A stretch of DNA of 47,322 nt from Oxalobacteraceae bacterium (GCA_021151485.1 JAGKXB010000028.1:1-47322), one strand, 5' to 3'. Counted from the stretch's first letter, positions 1 through 8,947 are shown. Translations and numbers: made by a program. The notes: a model not told the origin generated them from the sequence alone.

Positions 1-293
1 CCCCAAGGAGTAGCTTTAGGTGCTGCACATTTGTTTTTCAACTCCTTACAAGCGTTATGTCTCGTTTCCATGCATTGTGAAACACTTATATTACTGGTCA
101 CAACATATAAGCCAGGCAAATTTTCTTGAACTTTCAATTTTTTGTCTTCTGTTTCGGAATACGCCAATCCGGTTTTAGTTTCATTAGGCGCTGCTTTCAT
201 GACACGTAATGTGCACTCTTTGCGAAAGTCGTCAGCATGCGCGCCTGACATCAATAATGCTGTGATCAAAGTCGCCACTAATTTCATTTTCAT
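1..293 (-). CDS. Small secreted cysteine-containing protein (partial)
   Basis: The frame is open from an ATG at 293 to the window edge, giving 97 codons without the C-terminus. It begins with two close Met codons (MKMK), a hydrophobic stretch and a signal peptidase I-like site after GAHA, so the product is probably exported. The mature part is hydrophilic and has at least four Cys (in ECTL, SQCME, NACKE and NKCAA), which suggests disulfides in the periplasm or outside the cell. A purine-rich GGGGAAA lies just upstream of the start. I do not recognise the family. Its promoter must lie in 294-415, where I see no clear -35/-10 pair. Confidence 0.6.
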   Translation of the reverse strand, partial: MKMKLVATLITALLMSGAHADDFRKECTLRVMKAAPNETKTGLAYSETEDKKLKVQENLPGLYVVTSNISVSQCMETRHNACKELKNKCAAPKATPW

Positions 294-414
294 AATTTCC
301 CCGCATTATTAAATTTTAAAAATTTAAAGTGATTGGTAAATAGTAATAGATGCAAATATGTTGCTTCAAGGCAATTAATTATCATTAATGACAGCCTCTC
401 TTCACTCAACACAT

Positions 415-529
415 AATATGTTTGGGCCAGCTCGACACTTTCACCTTGATTTCTGCCACTGCTAGTTCAGATTTCAAAATCGCCATGATGCGCTCTTTAC
501 ACCACAAACACTCGATACGTTTTTCTTCT
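415..529 (-). pseudogene. Decayed fragment of a relA-like gene (N-terminal part)
   Basis: This stretch aligns without gaps to 6339-6453 inside the intact relA, with about 25 mismatches in 115 bases by hand count (about 78% identity). The matching part encodes roughly RelA residues 226-265, just before and into the synthetase domain. Read in the relA frame it still gives a RelA-like peptide (EEKRIECLW, then LKSELAVAEIKVKVS, then PKHI) without a stop, but nothing recognisable continues on either side. It is therefore a remnant, not a gene. A matching C-terminal remnant lies at 4047-4114, on the other side of the surface-protein gene. Confidence 0.75.
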
Positions 530-537
530 AGTTCAGA

Positions 538-567
538 CTCCCTTCTCCCGCAAGCGAGAAAAGGGAG
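538..567 (-). terminator. Hairpin after the surface-protein gene
   Basis: A stem of about 14 pairs (some G-U) with a very small loop lies 16 bases past the stop of the 583-3978 gene; its outer arms are CTCCCTT and AAGGGAG. No T-run follows on the minus strand, so it is either a weak terminator or a structure protecting the mRNA 3' end. Confidence 0.5.
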
Positions 568-582
568 CAAACACAGCAAACA

Positions 583-3500
583 CTAAGCCAAAGTAATCAA
601 CCCATCAACTGTTGTAGTCGAAGCAGAATTCACAAAACCAACAAGTACGATGGTTTCGGTATTACCACTAGTACCACTGCCGTTGCTATCCCACTGCACG
701 ATGGAGTCAGTACCCGTGCTGCTTGTGGTAAAGATGCCAGTAGAAGCAACATAAGTTCCCCTAACGATGACAATGGTGCCACCTGTTGCACCATTCAAAG
801 TTGTGCCAAGCGCACCCGATGTATATGCACCACCTGTCAGATCCTGAAGATCGATTTGATCACCCGCTTGCAAACCAGTGTAAATATCATAGCCATTGGC
901 CGCAGTTAATGCGGTGGAACCAGACGTCACCGTACCCGTTGCTGTTTGCCCAGCCAATGTGTATTTAACAACATCCACACCAGTATGCGCAGCAAAGGTG
1001 ATCTTGTCGCCACCAGCACCACCCGTCACATTATTTGCACCACTACCAAGCGTCATGACATCCGCACCAGAACCAGTAGTGATGGTGTTATCACCATTAC
1101 CCAAAGTGATGGTTTTAATCCCAGCAACACCTGCAGAAATACGGACGTTTTGATGGTCAGTTGCGCCAGAAATAGTCAGCCCATCGGTTGAGCCTAAAGT
1201 GCCATTGAATTCAATCGAACCATTTAAGGTTAAGGAGGTCAGACTATCGTTCGTAAAATCAGCTGTACCAACTGAGAGCACACCCGTAGAACCCGTATTG
1301 GCATTGGTGATAATTAGGGTAGTCACCGCATTGTCTTCCAAGGTAGAAATCCCAAATGCATGCGTACCACTGTATGAAATATTAGCCAGGCTAACCGCAT
1401 TCAAAGTCCCAATTGAGGAAGTTGCCGTGCTCGTATTATTGTCAGAAATGGTCAAGGTCGTCGCTGAAGTAGTAGCAGCACCAATACCCAATGCACCGGT
1501 CCCTGTAATCGCCAAATTACTCAACGCACGGTCAGTCAATGTATCAATATTGTGAATACCTCCTACAACGCTCGCATCCGTCACAATATTGACACTACCA
1601 ATACCCACTCCATTTGCATCCTGCAAAGTCAATGCTGTCGTGGTATAGCCCTTGGTGCCAGTACCATAAGATGGTGCCACACCCGTTAGCGTGACAGTGA
1701 CAGCGTCATCTGCACCATTGGTATCAGAAGTTTGGTAGGTCACAGCAGTGGTGGCATTCAATAATTCCAGTTTAGTTCCCACTGTTACATTGCTGAAAAT
1801 CGTGCTATCACTCGCAGTACTATTACCGATTTGAATCTTAGTAAATGCGGAACCACCAATTTTGCTCATATCTACCGTTCCAGTGATTCTTTTTGTTTGT
1901 AGAACCTCAAAACCAGTGACATTCGTGCCTGTATTAGCCAGTGTAAAAGTCGCACCATCTATCGCTGCAGAAGTGGTGCCCAACACCAACGTATCCGTGC
2001 CTGTACCACCTGTGATGGTTTTAGTTGCATCTGCTTTAATCGTCACTTTGTCGTTGCCTGAACCACCCGTATAAGTCTGAGTAGTCGCCTTCAAGGTCAC
2101 GGTATTGTTAGCCGAAGTATTGGCTGCCGTAAATGTAGTCACACCCGTACCAGACAAATCGCCATTAAAACCAGCTGCGCCTGATACCGTGACCGATGTC
2201 AAGGTTGTGCCAGCACTGATAGCATTCACCAAAGTCAACACACCCGCACCGGAAATCGCCAATGTTTTAAGCTTGCTATTAGTAAAATTGTCCAGTTTGG
2301 TATTGGCGGTCATGACAGCATTGACCGTTGTAAATTTATCGCTGGAGTCGGTAATCGCACCAATATAGCCGCCGCCCAAATTCAAAGTTAATGCGGTGAC
2401 TGTCGGTGTCGTCAATCCATCCGTCAAAGAAAGTGTACCTGTTTTGTTATATGTCCCTGCTATGCCAGCCGTGTTCACGCCGGTACTAGACAAAGTCAAT
2501 GTTGCCAATGCGTTGGAAGAAATCGTCGAATCAGCATAGTTCTGCAAAATCACCGCAGCAATCGTCGCCGCAGCAGTTGTGCTATTTGCGTTGGCATCAT
2601 TAATCGTCACTGCACCGTTGGTATTACCTTTTACCGCAGCAACTGTATTGTTCGTGTTATCGGCAGCATCTTGCTTTGTGCTAGCAGCAACCCTGCCACT
2701 TTGAATGACGGTAACTGAGGTCGTACTGGCGTTGCCTGTTACGTTCACAGCGCCTTGTGTTGATGTTTCAGTACCATCCGCATTCAATCCTGCGCCAGCC
2801 GTAGTGCTAGTGACCGATACCGTGGTGCCACCAGTCACAGTGATTGTGCCGCCTGGGGGATAAGATCCCAGCTTTTGTGCAGTAGACGAAATCGTAACAG
2901 CGCCTGCGGGTGCATTGCTCCCTCCCACCGTAATAGTGCCCGTTGTAGAACCAGTCGCCGTAACCGCTACTGTGGAGCCACCATTCACAGTAATGGCACT
3001 TGCAGCCACCTCAGTATCCGTCACGGCAATTGCAGTAGTAGAGGCGGCAGTAACGGTAGCCGCAGCAGCCGTGTTTGTCACATTCAGCGCAGTTACACCA
3101 GACCAATTGGAGCCGGATGCGGTTGTATCAAGGGTAACACTAGACGCAGCGTTGATATTGACCGTCTCAATATTCGATACTGTGGCCCCGGTAGGAACCG
3201 TAAATGCACCAGTTGAAGAAATGTTCAGCACATCATTACCTGCTCCACCATCCAACTTATCGAATGAGGTCAATGTGCCATTTAATGCATTGAAAGTGTC
3301 ACGCCCAGATTTACCAATGAATGTATCAATCGCTGTGGTTAATGTAAATGTTGAACCAGCTGTCGCTATCGCTGTGTAATTTGTTACCAAATCAGACAGC
3401 GTACTATCCACTGTTGTTTGGAAAGCAGTCGTGTCAGTGGTATCGTTAACCTGTGCCAACATAGAACGTGCTGATGCAGCAGCAGAGTTGCCATCGTAAG

Positions 3501-3978
3501 CCAAGATTTCTGATGTGGTATTAAGGGAATTAGTGAAATTACTTGCAACAATCACTTTATTCCGAACGACGGCAGCATCGATTAAACCTTGTGCACTGGT
3601 GTTCGTCAGCGCACCAGCCAAAATGCTCATAGCTGCGGCACCTCGACTCAAGCCTCCGCGATCGATTGCATTAGACCAAAACATCAAGCCAGCAAAATCT
3701 GCAGAACGACCCAATATACTGACGAAAATCGCATTAACAAAGTTAACCGTACTTCCTGAATATAAAGACAAAGATTCTGCACTACTCCCTAAACTATTTA
3801 CCAACGCATAAACAGCTGAATTAGTGGAGTAAGCAGTAATCAAACCGTCAATGGTGCTTGGTGCATTAGCTGCATTCAAAGCGGCTGAGAAATAAAACAA
3901 CCCCATAGAATCAGCCGGACGACCAAAATTAGCGATATAAAGTTGTTGAACGAGATTGTTGTAATCAGATGCAGCCAT
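583..3978 (-). CDS. DUF4214 / RTX-like S-layer or secreted surface protein
   Basis: This is a 1131-residue, Ser/Thr/Ala/Gly-rich, nearly Cys-free and Lys-poor protein of many short beta-strand repeats, typical of S-layer-like or type I-secreted surface proteins. The N-terminus carries two DUF4214-like motifs (ANFGRPADSMGLFYF and SILGRSADFAGLMFW, residues ~17-100). Calcium-binding RTX-like motifs appear at ~240-255 (LDGGAGNDVLNI), in the middle (GGTGTDTLVLG) and at ~965-995 (GNGDNTITTGSGADVM). There is no N-terminal signal peptide, and the end is short and hydrophobic (VDGLITLA), which suits a C-terminal type I secretion signal. The ATG at 3978 is preferred over an in-frame TTG at 3981 because AGAAGGA sits at proper distance only from the ATG. 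No ABC/HlyD secretion genes lie in the window. Decayed relA-like fragments flank the gene on both sides. Confidence 0.8.
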   Translation of the reverse strand: MAASDYNNLVQQLYIANFGRPADSMGLFYFSAALNAANAPSTIDGLITAYSTNSAVYALVNSLGSSAESLSLYSGSTVNFVNAIFVSILGRSADFAGLMFWSNAIDRGGLSRGAAAMSILAGALTNTSAQGLIDAAVVRNKVIVASNFTNSLNTTSEILAYDGNSAAASARSMLAQVNDTTDTTAFQTTVDSTLSDLVTNYTAIATAGSTFTLTTAIDTFIGKSGRDTFNALNGTLTSFDKLDGGAGNDVLNISSTGAFTVPTGATVSNIETVNINAASSVTLDTTASGSNWSGVTALNVTNTAAAATVTAASTTAIAVTDTEVAASAITVNGGSTVAVTATGSTTGTITVGGSNAPAGAVTISSTAQKLGSYPPGGTITVTGGTTVSVTSTTAGAGLNADGTETSTQGAVNVTGNASTTSVTVIQSGRVAASTKQDAADNTNNTVAAVKGNTNGAVTINDANANSTTAAATIAAVILQNYADSTISSNALATLTLSSTGVNTAGIAGTYNKTGTLSLTDGLTTPTVTALTLNLGGGYIGAITDSSDKFTTVNAVMTANTKLDNFTNSKLKTLAISGAGVLTLVNAISAGTTLTSVTVSGAAGFNGDLSGTGVTTFTAANTSANNTVTLKATTQTYTGGSGNDKVTIKADATKTITGGTGTDTLVLGTTSAAIDGATFTLANTGTNVTGFEVLQTKRITGTVDMSKIGGSAFTKIQIGNSTASDSTIFSNVTVGTKLELLNATTAVTYQTSDTNGADDAVTVTLTGVAPSYGTGTKGYTTTALTLQDANGVGIGSVNIVTDASVVGGIHNIDTLTDRALSNLAITGTGALGIGAATTSATTLTISDNNTSTATSSIGTLNAVSLANISYSGTHAFGISTLEDNAVTTLIITNANTGSTGVLSVGTADFTNDSLTSLTLNGSIEFNGTLGSTDGLTISGATDHQNVRISAGVAGIKTITLGNGDNTITTGSGADVMTLGSGANNVTGGAGGDKITFAAHTGVDVVKYTLAGQTATGTVTSGSTALTAANGYDIYTGLQAGDQIDLQDLTGGAYTSGALGTTLNGATGGTIVIVRGTYVASTGIFTTSSTGTDSIVQWDSNGSGTSGNTETIVLVGFVNSASTTTVDGLITLA

Positions 3979-4046
3979 CAATATTCCTTCTGTTAATTAA
4001 TTTGTCGTTTTCTTGGGTTTAAGCTAACGCAACCCTAATCATATCC

Positions 4047-4114
4047 AACCCTGCCTATCCGCAGGCAGTCCGAATCATACGTTGTCCGGCATGAGTGCGC
4101 ATTGCTGCGATGAA
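4047..4114 (-). pseudogene. Decayed fragment of a relA-like gene (C-terminal part)
   Basis: Positions 4047-4103 align without gaps to 5053-5109 of the intact relA with about 10 mismatches in 57 bases. Positions 4104-4114 then match 5130-5140 exactly, so the remnant has lost 20 bases. The matching part encodes roughly RelA residues 663-693, between the Cys-rich and ACT domains. The 20-base loss shifts the frame, so this is non-functional. It lies directly upstream of the surface-protein gene and may have been adopted into its promoter region. Confidence 0.75.
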
Positions 4115-4155
4115 TTTAGCAAGAATCAAAACTCAATTATATGGTTTTGATAAAT

Positions 4156-4542
4156 TTAATTGGGGCTGGTAATAAACACGTCAGAGAAAGCGCCGTGATT
4201 AGCAATAACAAAACTATTGGTTAACGATTCAATACAAAGACCTTGATTCAGCTCTTGATGGAAGTTCGCTGGAAATACAATCCCCGCCGTTCCCTTTAAT
4301 TGATGAAAGCAATACGACGCTAACAAAAGCAAAGGAAAAAGCACCATCATTTCTTTATGAGGTAAAAATGCATGACATGTCTCCCAAAACGCCGTCAATG
4401 TTTGTACAGTGCCACCGGCAATTTTGTGGGCGATCGTTTCAAACGCTACAAGCTCTTGAGGGTCAACCGCGGTAACTGTAGTGCTTGGTACATCATCATT
4501 GTTGAGAGTGCTTTCTGAATCTATCACTCCTCCTTCGCACAA
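4156..4542 (-). CDS. Small hypothetical protein, duplicated family
   Basis: An open frame of up to 128 residues that I do not recognise. It has a polar N-terminus, a hydrophobic stretch at ~72-82 (VLFPLLLLASYCF) that could be a membrane segment or a buried helix, and a C-terminal part GIVFPANFHQELNQG followed by LTNSFVIANH. That C-terminal part recurs in decayed form just upstream (4524-4640), which argues the family once encoded protein. The start is uncertain: TTG at 4542 is the first, and a GTG at 4527 has the purine run AAGGAGG too close for a normal ribosome site. It could itself be a degenerating gene. Confidence 0.35.
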   Translation of the reverse strand: MCEGGVIDSESTLNNDDVPSTTVTAVDPQELVAFETIAHKIAGGTVQTLTAFWETCHAFLPHKEMMVLFPLLLLASYCFHQLKGTAGIVFPANFHQELNQGLCIESLTNSFVIANHGAFSDVFITSPN

Positions 4543-4640
4543 CTCACGTTGTGATTTGCAATAATGAAAACATTAGTTAACGCTGCAATACAAACACCTT
4601 CATCTAAGTTTTGATGGAAACTTACTGGGAAGACAACCCA
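4524..4640 (-). pseudogene. Decayed C-terminal copy of the neighbouring hypothetical gene
   Basis: From 4637 leftward the frame reads VVFPVSFHQNLDEG, VCIAALTNVFIIANHN and then a stop at 4524-4526. This matches the C-terminus of the 4156-4542 product at about 18 of 30 residues. Upstream of VVFP the frame soon meets a stop, so the N-terminal half is gone. The two copies lie in tandem on the same strand, and the end of this one overlaps the start region of the intact one. Confidence 0.6.
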
Positions 4641-4814
4641 AGCATTACACCGTCATTAGAACGGTGTTCTTTAATAAATAGACTATGTTTTAATTGACTA
4701 CTGCTGCCAATTCATTTGACATGGAACAGATTCGCTTAATGTTATAAATTTTGCACTAATTGCAAATGTAACATCAAAAATTTATATCCGACTTCTACCA
4801 GTGAACACATAACC

Positions 4815-7133
4815 TCACTGCCGCTTTGCCTGCTGCACTCCCGTTACTTCGCGCAGCATATTCAATGCTTTTTGCAATTGGCTGGTAGAACTAATTTCAG
4901 CGATGAAAGACATGCTGGCCTGCCCTTTATTGCTTTGAGTACGGACGCCAGTGACGTTGATTTTTTCACGTGAGAAAACTTCTGAAATATCGCGCAACAA
5001 ACCCTGCCTATCATTCGCTAAAACAAAAATATCGACTGGATAAATGGCGCCCAACTCTGCCTGCCCCCAAGCAGTTTGAATCATGCGTTGCTCGGCATGA
5101 GTGCGCATTTCGGCAATATTTTTACAATTGCTGCGATGAATCGAGACGCCTTTGCCACGTGTGATAAACCCAACAATATCATCAGGTGGAGCAGGCCGGC
5201 AGCATTTTGCCAATTGCGTCATCAAACCGCCAGTACCAACCACCAACACGCCTGATTGGGTTTCTTGTTTCGGATGAGCAATGCGCCCTTTATTTAATAA
5301 AAAAGCATCAGCTTCAGATTGCTCAGGCACATCCTTGCCTGACGAAGTGTCATGTAAAGCTTGTTCCACCTGACGCAAACTAAACTCTTCTTTGCCGACC
5401 GAAAGAAACAAAGCATCGACTTTGGCAAAGCCCAGCTTCTGTGCCAATGCTTCTAAATTGATCGCTGTTTTGCCTTCACGCTGCAAGGTTTTTTCTACTA
5501 AGGCTCGCCCATTGGCCAAGGTTTCTTGCTGCTCAATTGCATTAAACCAGGCACGAATTTTGCTACGAGCACGATTACTTTTTGTGTATCCCAAGGCCAA
5601 CCAGTCACGTGATGGACCAGCCACGCCCAAACTGCCCTTGGCGGTGATGATTTCCAGCGTTTGGCCATTTTTAAGCGGCGTGTTGAGCGGTACCATCACG
5701 CCGTCAATACGCGCACCGCGGCAGCGATGCCCGACGTCGGTATGCAAATGGTAGGCAAAATCAATCGCGGTCGCACCGGCAGGCAACTCAATCACGCGTG
5801 CTTGTGGCGTCAGGACAAAAATCCTGTCATCCAACATGCCGGATGCTAAGTTTTCACCCCATTGAGGATGATCGTTTTTAGCTTGATTGGACTGATTAGC
5901 TTGATCTTCTTCTGCTGCGATGACAGTGTCGGCAACATCACTTTTCCAAGCCAATAGTTGCCGCAGCCAAGCGATTTTTTCATCGTATTTTTGCTCGGAA
6001 AAGTTTGACCCACCGGCTTCTTTATAACGCCAGTGCGCTGCCACGCCGTATTCGGCAAAGCGATGCATCTCCTCGGTGCGAATTTGCACTTCCATGGCAC
6101 GTTTATTACCAAACTGATCCTGCGCCCACACCACGGTGTGCAAGGATTGATAGCCATTTTCCTTGGGACGCGCAATGTAATCGTCGAACTCGCGCTCAAT
6201 CGGCTCCCAAATATGGTGCACTACGCTGAGTGCGGCGTAGCAAGTTTTGACATCCGCAACGATGATCCGAAAAGCCAGAATGTCGTATAGGTCAGAAAAA
6301 TCCAGCGACTTGCCGCGCATCTTGTTCCAGATGCTGAAAATATGTTTGGGCCGCCCCGACACTTCCGCCTTGATTTCCGCCGTCGCCAGTTCAGACTTCA
6401 GACTCGCCATAACACGGTCTATCCACCCCAAACGCTCGACGCGCTTTTCTTCCAACAATTGCGCAATTTTTTTGTAGGTTACAGGCTCAATCAAACGAAA
6501 CGACAAATCCTCCAACTCCCATTTCAGCTGCCAAATTCCCAATCGATTTGCTAATGGCGCATATAAATCTAACGTCTCTCTGGCATATGCCACCGCCATT
6601 TCAGCCATCTCGTTTTGTGTTTTATTTTGTGAAAAATAACGCAAAGTCGCGACACGGGACGCCAACCAAATCAGTACAACTCGCATATCAGATGCCATCG
6701 CCAACAACATTTTGCGCAGAGTTTCTAATTGCATTTGCGCTTGCTGCGCGGCATTTTTGCTACGTTTGACCTCTTCCTGACGATTCACAACAAAGGTGCG
6801 TAAACGCATTAGTTTCGCAATGCCAACGATCAAATCACTCACGTCTTTGCCGAAGCGTAATTCAATCGCTTCTAATACTTTTGCATCAAGGGTCGCATTA
6901 ATCGTATTAATGGTATTCATCACATTAGGCGAGATGAATGGAATTTCACATAACAAACCAGCGATACGCGTGTCACCGTCTGTCTTCAACGATGCCAATA
7001 TCAACGTCAAAGTGCGCGAAAATTCCAGCGCCAACTGCCCCGTTGACATTTTTTTATCCACATAAAGCGAGGCAGCAAAATCTTGCGCCTCGATGATGCG
7101 TGCTGCCTCTTTGGAATCTAAACCGTCAATCAA
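4815..7133 (-). CDS. relA: RelA-type (p)ppGpp synthetase
   Basis: This is the ribosome-associated stringent-response enzyme that makes (p)ppGpp from GTP/GDP and ATP. The N-terminal hydrolase domain is degenerate: the HD-ED signature is replaced around residue 62 by LLCEIPF, so no hydrolysis is expected. The synthetase domain (~240-370) has GRPKHIFSIWNKM and EFDDYIARPKENGYQSLHT; EFDD is the EXDD form of RelA, not the RXKD form of SpoT. A TGS domain follows (~434-495), then the conserved-Cys region (KCCRPAPPDD, ~643) and an ACT domain (~692-768). The only standard start is TTG at 7133, with GAAGG about ten bases upstream inside the hydrolase gene. The frame stays open for a further ~15 codons upstream (FFEGLVKL), which resemble lost RelA N-terminus. 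The upstream hydrolase stop is only 5 bases away, so the two are probably co-transcribed. Confidence 0.93.
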   Translation of the reverse strand: MIDGLDSKEAARIIEAQDFAASLYVDKKMSTGQLALEFSRTLTLILASLKTDGDTRIAGLLCEIPFISPNVMNTINTINATLDAKVLEAIELRFGKDVSDLIVGIAKLMRLRTFVVNRQEEVKRSKNAAQQAQMQLETLRKMLLAMASDMRVVLIWLASRVATLRYFSQNKTQNEMAEMAVAYARETLDLYAPLANRLGIWQLKWELEDLSFRLIEPVTYKKIAQLLEEKRVERLGWIDRVMASLKSELATAEIKAEVSGRPKHIFSIWNKMRGKSLDFSDLYDILAFRIIVADVKTCYAALSVVHHIWEPIEREFDDYIARPKENGYQSLHTVVWAQDQFGNKRAMEVQIRTEEMHRFAEYGVAAHWRYKEAGGSNFSEQKYDEKIAWLRQLLAWKSDVADTVIAAEEDQANQSNQAKNDHPQWGENLASGMLDDRIFVLTPQARVIELPAGATAIDFAYHLHTDVGHRCRGARIDGVMVPLNTPLKNGQTLEIITAKGSLGVAGPSRDWLALGYTKSNRARSKIRAWFNAIEQQETLANGRALVEKTLQREGKTAINLEALAQKLGFAKVDALFLSVGKEEFSLRQVEQALHDTSSGKDVPEQSEADAFLLNKGRIAHPKQETQSGVLVVGTGGLMTQLAKCCRPAPPDDIVGFITRGKGVSIHRSNCKNIAEMRTHAEQRMIQTAWGQAELGAIYPVDIFVLANDRQGLLRDISEVFSREKINVTGVRTQSNKGQASMSFIAEISSTSQLQKALNMLREVTGVQQAKRQ

Positions 7134-7138
7134 TTTAA

Positions 7139-8083
7139 CTAAGCCTTCAAAAAATTCTGTACAAGCGCGATTTGGTCAGGATGAATCAACGTGGGAGCAT
7201 GACCGACGCCAGGAATTTCAACCAACATCGCCTTGGGCCCACGCTGCGTCATCATTTGTGCAGTTTCCACACTTAACAAATCCGACTCAGCGCCACGCAC
7301 CAGCAAAGTTGGGCATTGAATTGCATCGTAAGCCGACCATAAAATTGCCTCTTCCTTTCGGATGTTGGGAAGCGTAGAACTAGCTTGTTTAAATGGCACA
7401 GCCAAGTTGAGATCATAGTGCCGAACCCATGATCCATCCTCATCCTGACGCAACACATCACGGGCCAATTTGTGCCATTCCTCATCACGATGAGGTCCAA
7501 ATGGCAATGAAATCGCACGAATAAAATTCACACCCTCCGCCAAAGTCGCAAAGCGCATGGGCTGCGCCAAATATTCGCCAATACGGGTCAAGGCAGTAGC
7601 ATTCAAATTGGGACCGATATCATTCAAAATCAACTTATGTATCGGATTACCAGGTAGCGAGGCCAATATCATGCCGATCACTCCACCCATGGACGTACCT
7701 AACCAGTTAACCGATGTCGCACCATTCGCCAACACTTGTGCCAGCAAGGTCACCATATCGCTCACATACTGCGGAATGTTGTACAACTGCGGATCGCGCA
7801 AATAGCTGGATCGACCGCGCCCAACAACATCAGGACAAATCACACGATAAGACTTACTCAATGCAGCCGCCAAATAATCAAAATCATCCGCTACCCGCGT
7901 CAAACCATGCACGCACACCAAGATATTGGTATTGTGCGGATCCCCCCATTCTTTATAAGCCATTGTGTGCAAACCAGCGGTTGAGATGCATTGCACAAAT
8001 TTGATTTGAACAGCAGCGTTAGCGAGAGGCGTCATGGTAGAAATCATAAAAAATGGTAAGGAAATGAAACGCGTATTTTTCAT
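7139..8083 (-). CDS. Alpha/beta hydrolase
   Basis: A 314-residue alpha/beta-hydrolase-fold protein. The oxyanion region is VCVHGLTR, the nucleophile elbow GTSMGG, the probable acid Asp lies in GAESDLL and the catalytic His in GVGHAPTL, so the catalytic set is complete. The family covers esterases and related hydrolases and the substrate cannot be read from sequence. The first ~24 residues are hydrophobic with ANAA after them, which may be a signal peptide; a start further in is also possible because no clear ribosome site precedes the ATG at 8083. It lies directly upstream of relA and diverges from bdhA across 81 bases, which must hold both promoters. Confidence 0.85.
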   Translation of the reverse strand: MKNTRFISLPFFMISTMTPLANAAVQIKFVQCISTAGLHTMAYKEWGDPHNTNILVCVHGLTRVADDFDYLAAALSKSYRVICPDVVGRGRSSYLRDPQLYNIPQYVSDMVTLLAQVLANGATSVNWLGTSMGGVIGMILASLPGNPIHKLILNDIGPNLNATALTRIGEYLAQPMRFATLAEGVNFIRAISLPFGPHRDEEWHKLARDVLRQDEDGSWVRHYDLNLAVPFKQASSTLPNIRKEEAILWSAYDAIQCPTLLVRGAESDLLSVETAQMMTQRGPKAMLVEIPGVGHAPTLIHPDQIALVQNFLKA

Positions 8084-8164
8084 ATTCTACCGGGTACTCC
8101 ATATATCAACCTTTACATACATTTATTCACGTTATTCATATTTAAAAAATAATCCAGAAACATC

Positions 8165-8947
8165 ATGCTAAAAAACAAAACTGCTCTTGTTACAGGCTCC
8201 ACATCAGGTATTGGCTTAGGGATTGCGCATGCACTGGCAGCACAAGGGGCCAACATTATTTTGAATGGATTTGGTGACGCGGATGAAATCACGCGCTTAA
8301 AAAACAGCATCTTCCAGCAATATGGCGTGCAAGTTTCCCATCACCATGCTGATATGACGCAATCAACCCAAATCACTGCCATGATGGAATTCGCTGCAGA
8401 ACAACATGGCGCAATCGATATTTTGGTCAACAACGCTGGTATTCAACACGTTGCTCTTATTGAAGACTTCCCAATTGAAAAATGGGATGCCATTCTGGCG
8501 ATTAATTTGAGCGCAGCTTTTCACACCACACGCCTGGCTTTGCCTGGCATGAAAAACAAAAACTGGGGTCGCATCATCAATATTGCTTCGGCACACGGTT
8601 TAGTCGCATCAGTACAAAAGTCCGCTTATGTCGCGGCCAAACATGGTTTGATTGGCCTCACCAAGGTCACAGCTTTAGAAAATGCACACACAAACATCAC
8701 TTGCAATGCCATTTGCCCAGGTTGGGTGTTAACGCCGTTAGTGCAACAACAAATTGATAAACGCGCGGTGCAAGAAGGCATTTCGAACGAGAGCGCAAAA
8801 AAAAATTTACTGTCTGAAAAACAACCATCTGGAGAATTTGTCACTCCAGAACAAATCGGTGCGCTTGCGGTCTTTTTATGCAGTGATGCCGCGAATCAAG
8901 TACGCGGTGCCGCCTGGAATATGGATGGCGGCTGGTTGGCCCAATAA
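8165..8947 (+). CDS. bdhA: D-3-hydroxybutyrate dehydrogenase
   Basis: A 260-residue short-chain dehydrogenase that interconverts 3-hydroxybutyrate and acetoacetate with NAD, the step that feeds degraded polyhydroxybutyrate into central metabolism. It has the cofactor motif TGSTSGIG near the N-terminus, NNAG near residue 91, the catalytic Ser in NIASAHG, the YxxxK pair in SAYVAAKHG and the PGWVLTPLV segment typical of this enzyme. Length and the C-terminus (GGWLAQ) match the family. No polyhydroxybutyrate genes lie next to it. A purine patch (AGAAAC) is the only ribosome site visible. Confidence 0.92.
   Translation: MLKNKTALVTGSTSGIGLGIAHALAAQGANIILNGFGDADEITRLKNSIFQQYGVQVSHHHADMTQSTQITAMMEFAAEQHGAIDILVNNAGIQHVALIEDFPIEKWDAILAINLSAAFHTTRLALPGMKNKNWGRIINIASAHGLVASVQKSAYVAAKHGLIGLTKVTALENAHTNITCNAICPGWVLTPLVQQQIDKRAVQEGISNESAKKNLLSEKQPSGEFVTPEQIGALAVFLCSDAANQVRGAAWNMDGGWLAQ

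Noticed and set aside
2915..3379. 154-residue open frame opposite the surface-protein gene
   Set aside because: It is a Val/Ala-rich shadow of the Thr/Ala/Gly repeat codons, as are the smaller plus-strand frames across 786-3811.
4645..4680. Hairpin ACACCGT/ACGGTGT as relA terminator
   Set aside because: The stem is only seven pairs and no T-run follows on the relA strand; it lies ~135 bases past the stop.
5846..6199. 117-residue minus-strand frame inside relA
   Set aside because: It is an alternative frame of the relA synthetase region, whose conserved motifs are in the other frame.
4815..7133. Call as bifunctional SpoT
   Set aside because: The HD hydrolase motif is absent and the synthetase has EFDD (RelA type) instead of RXKD.
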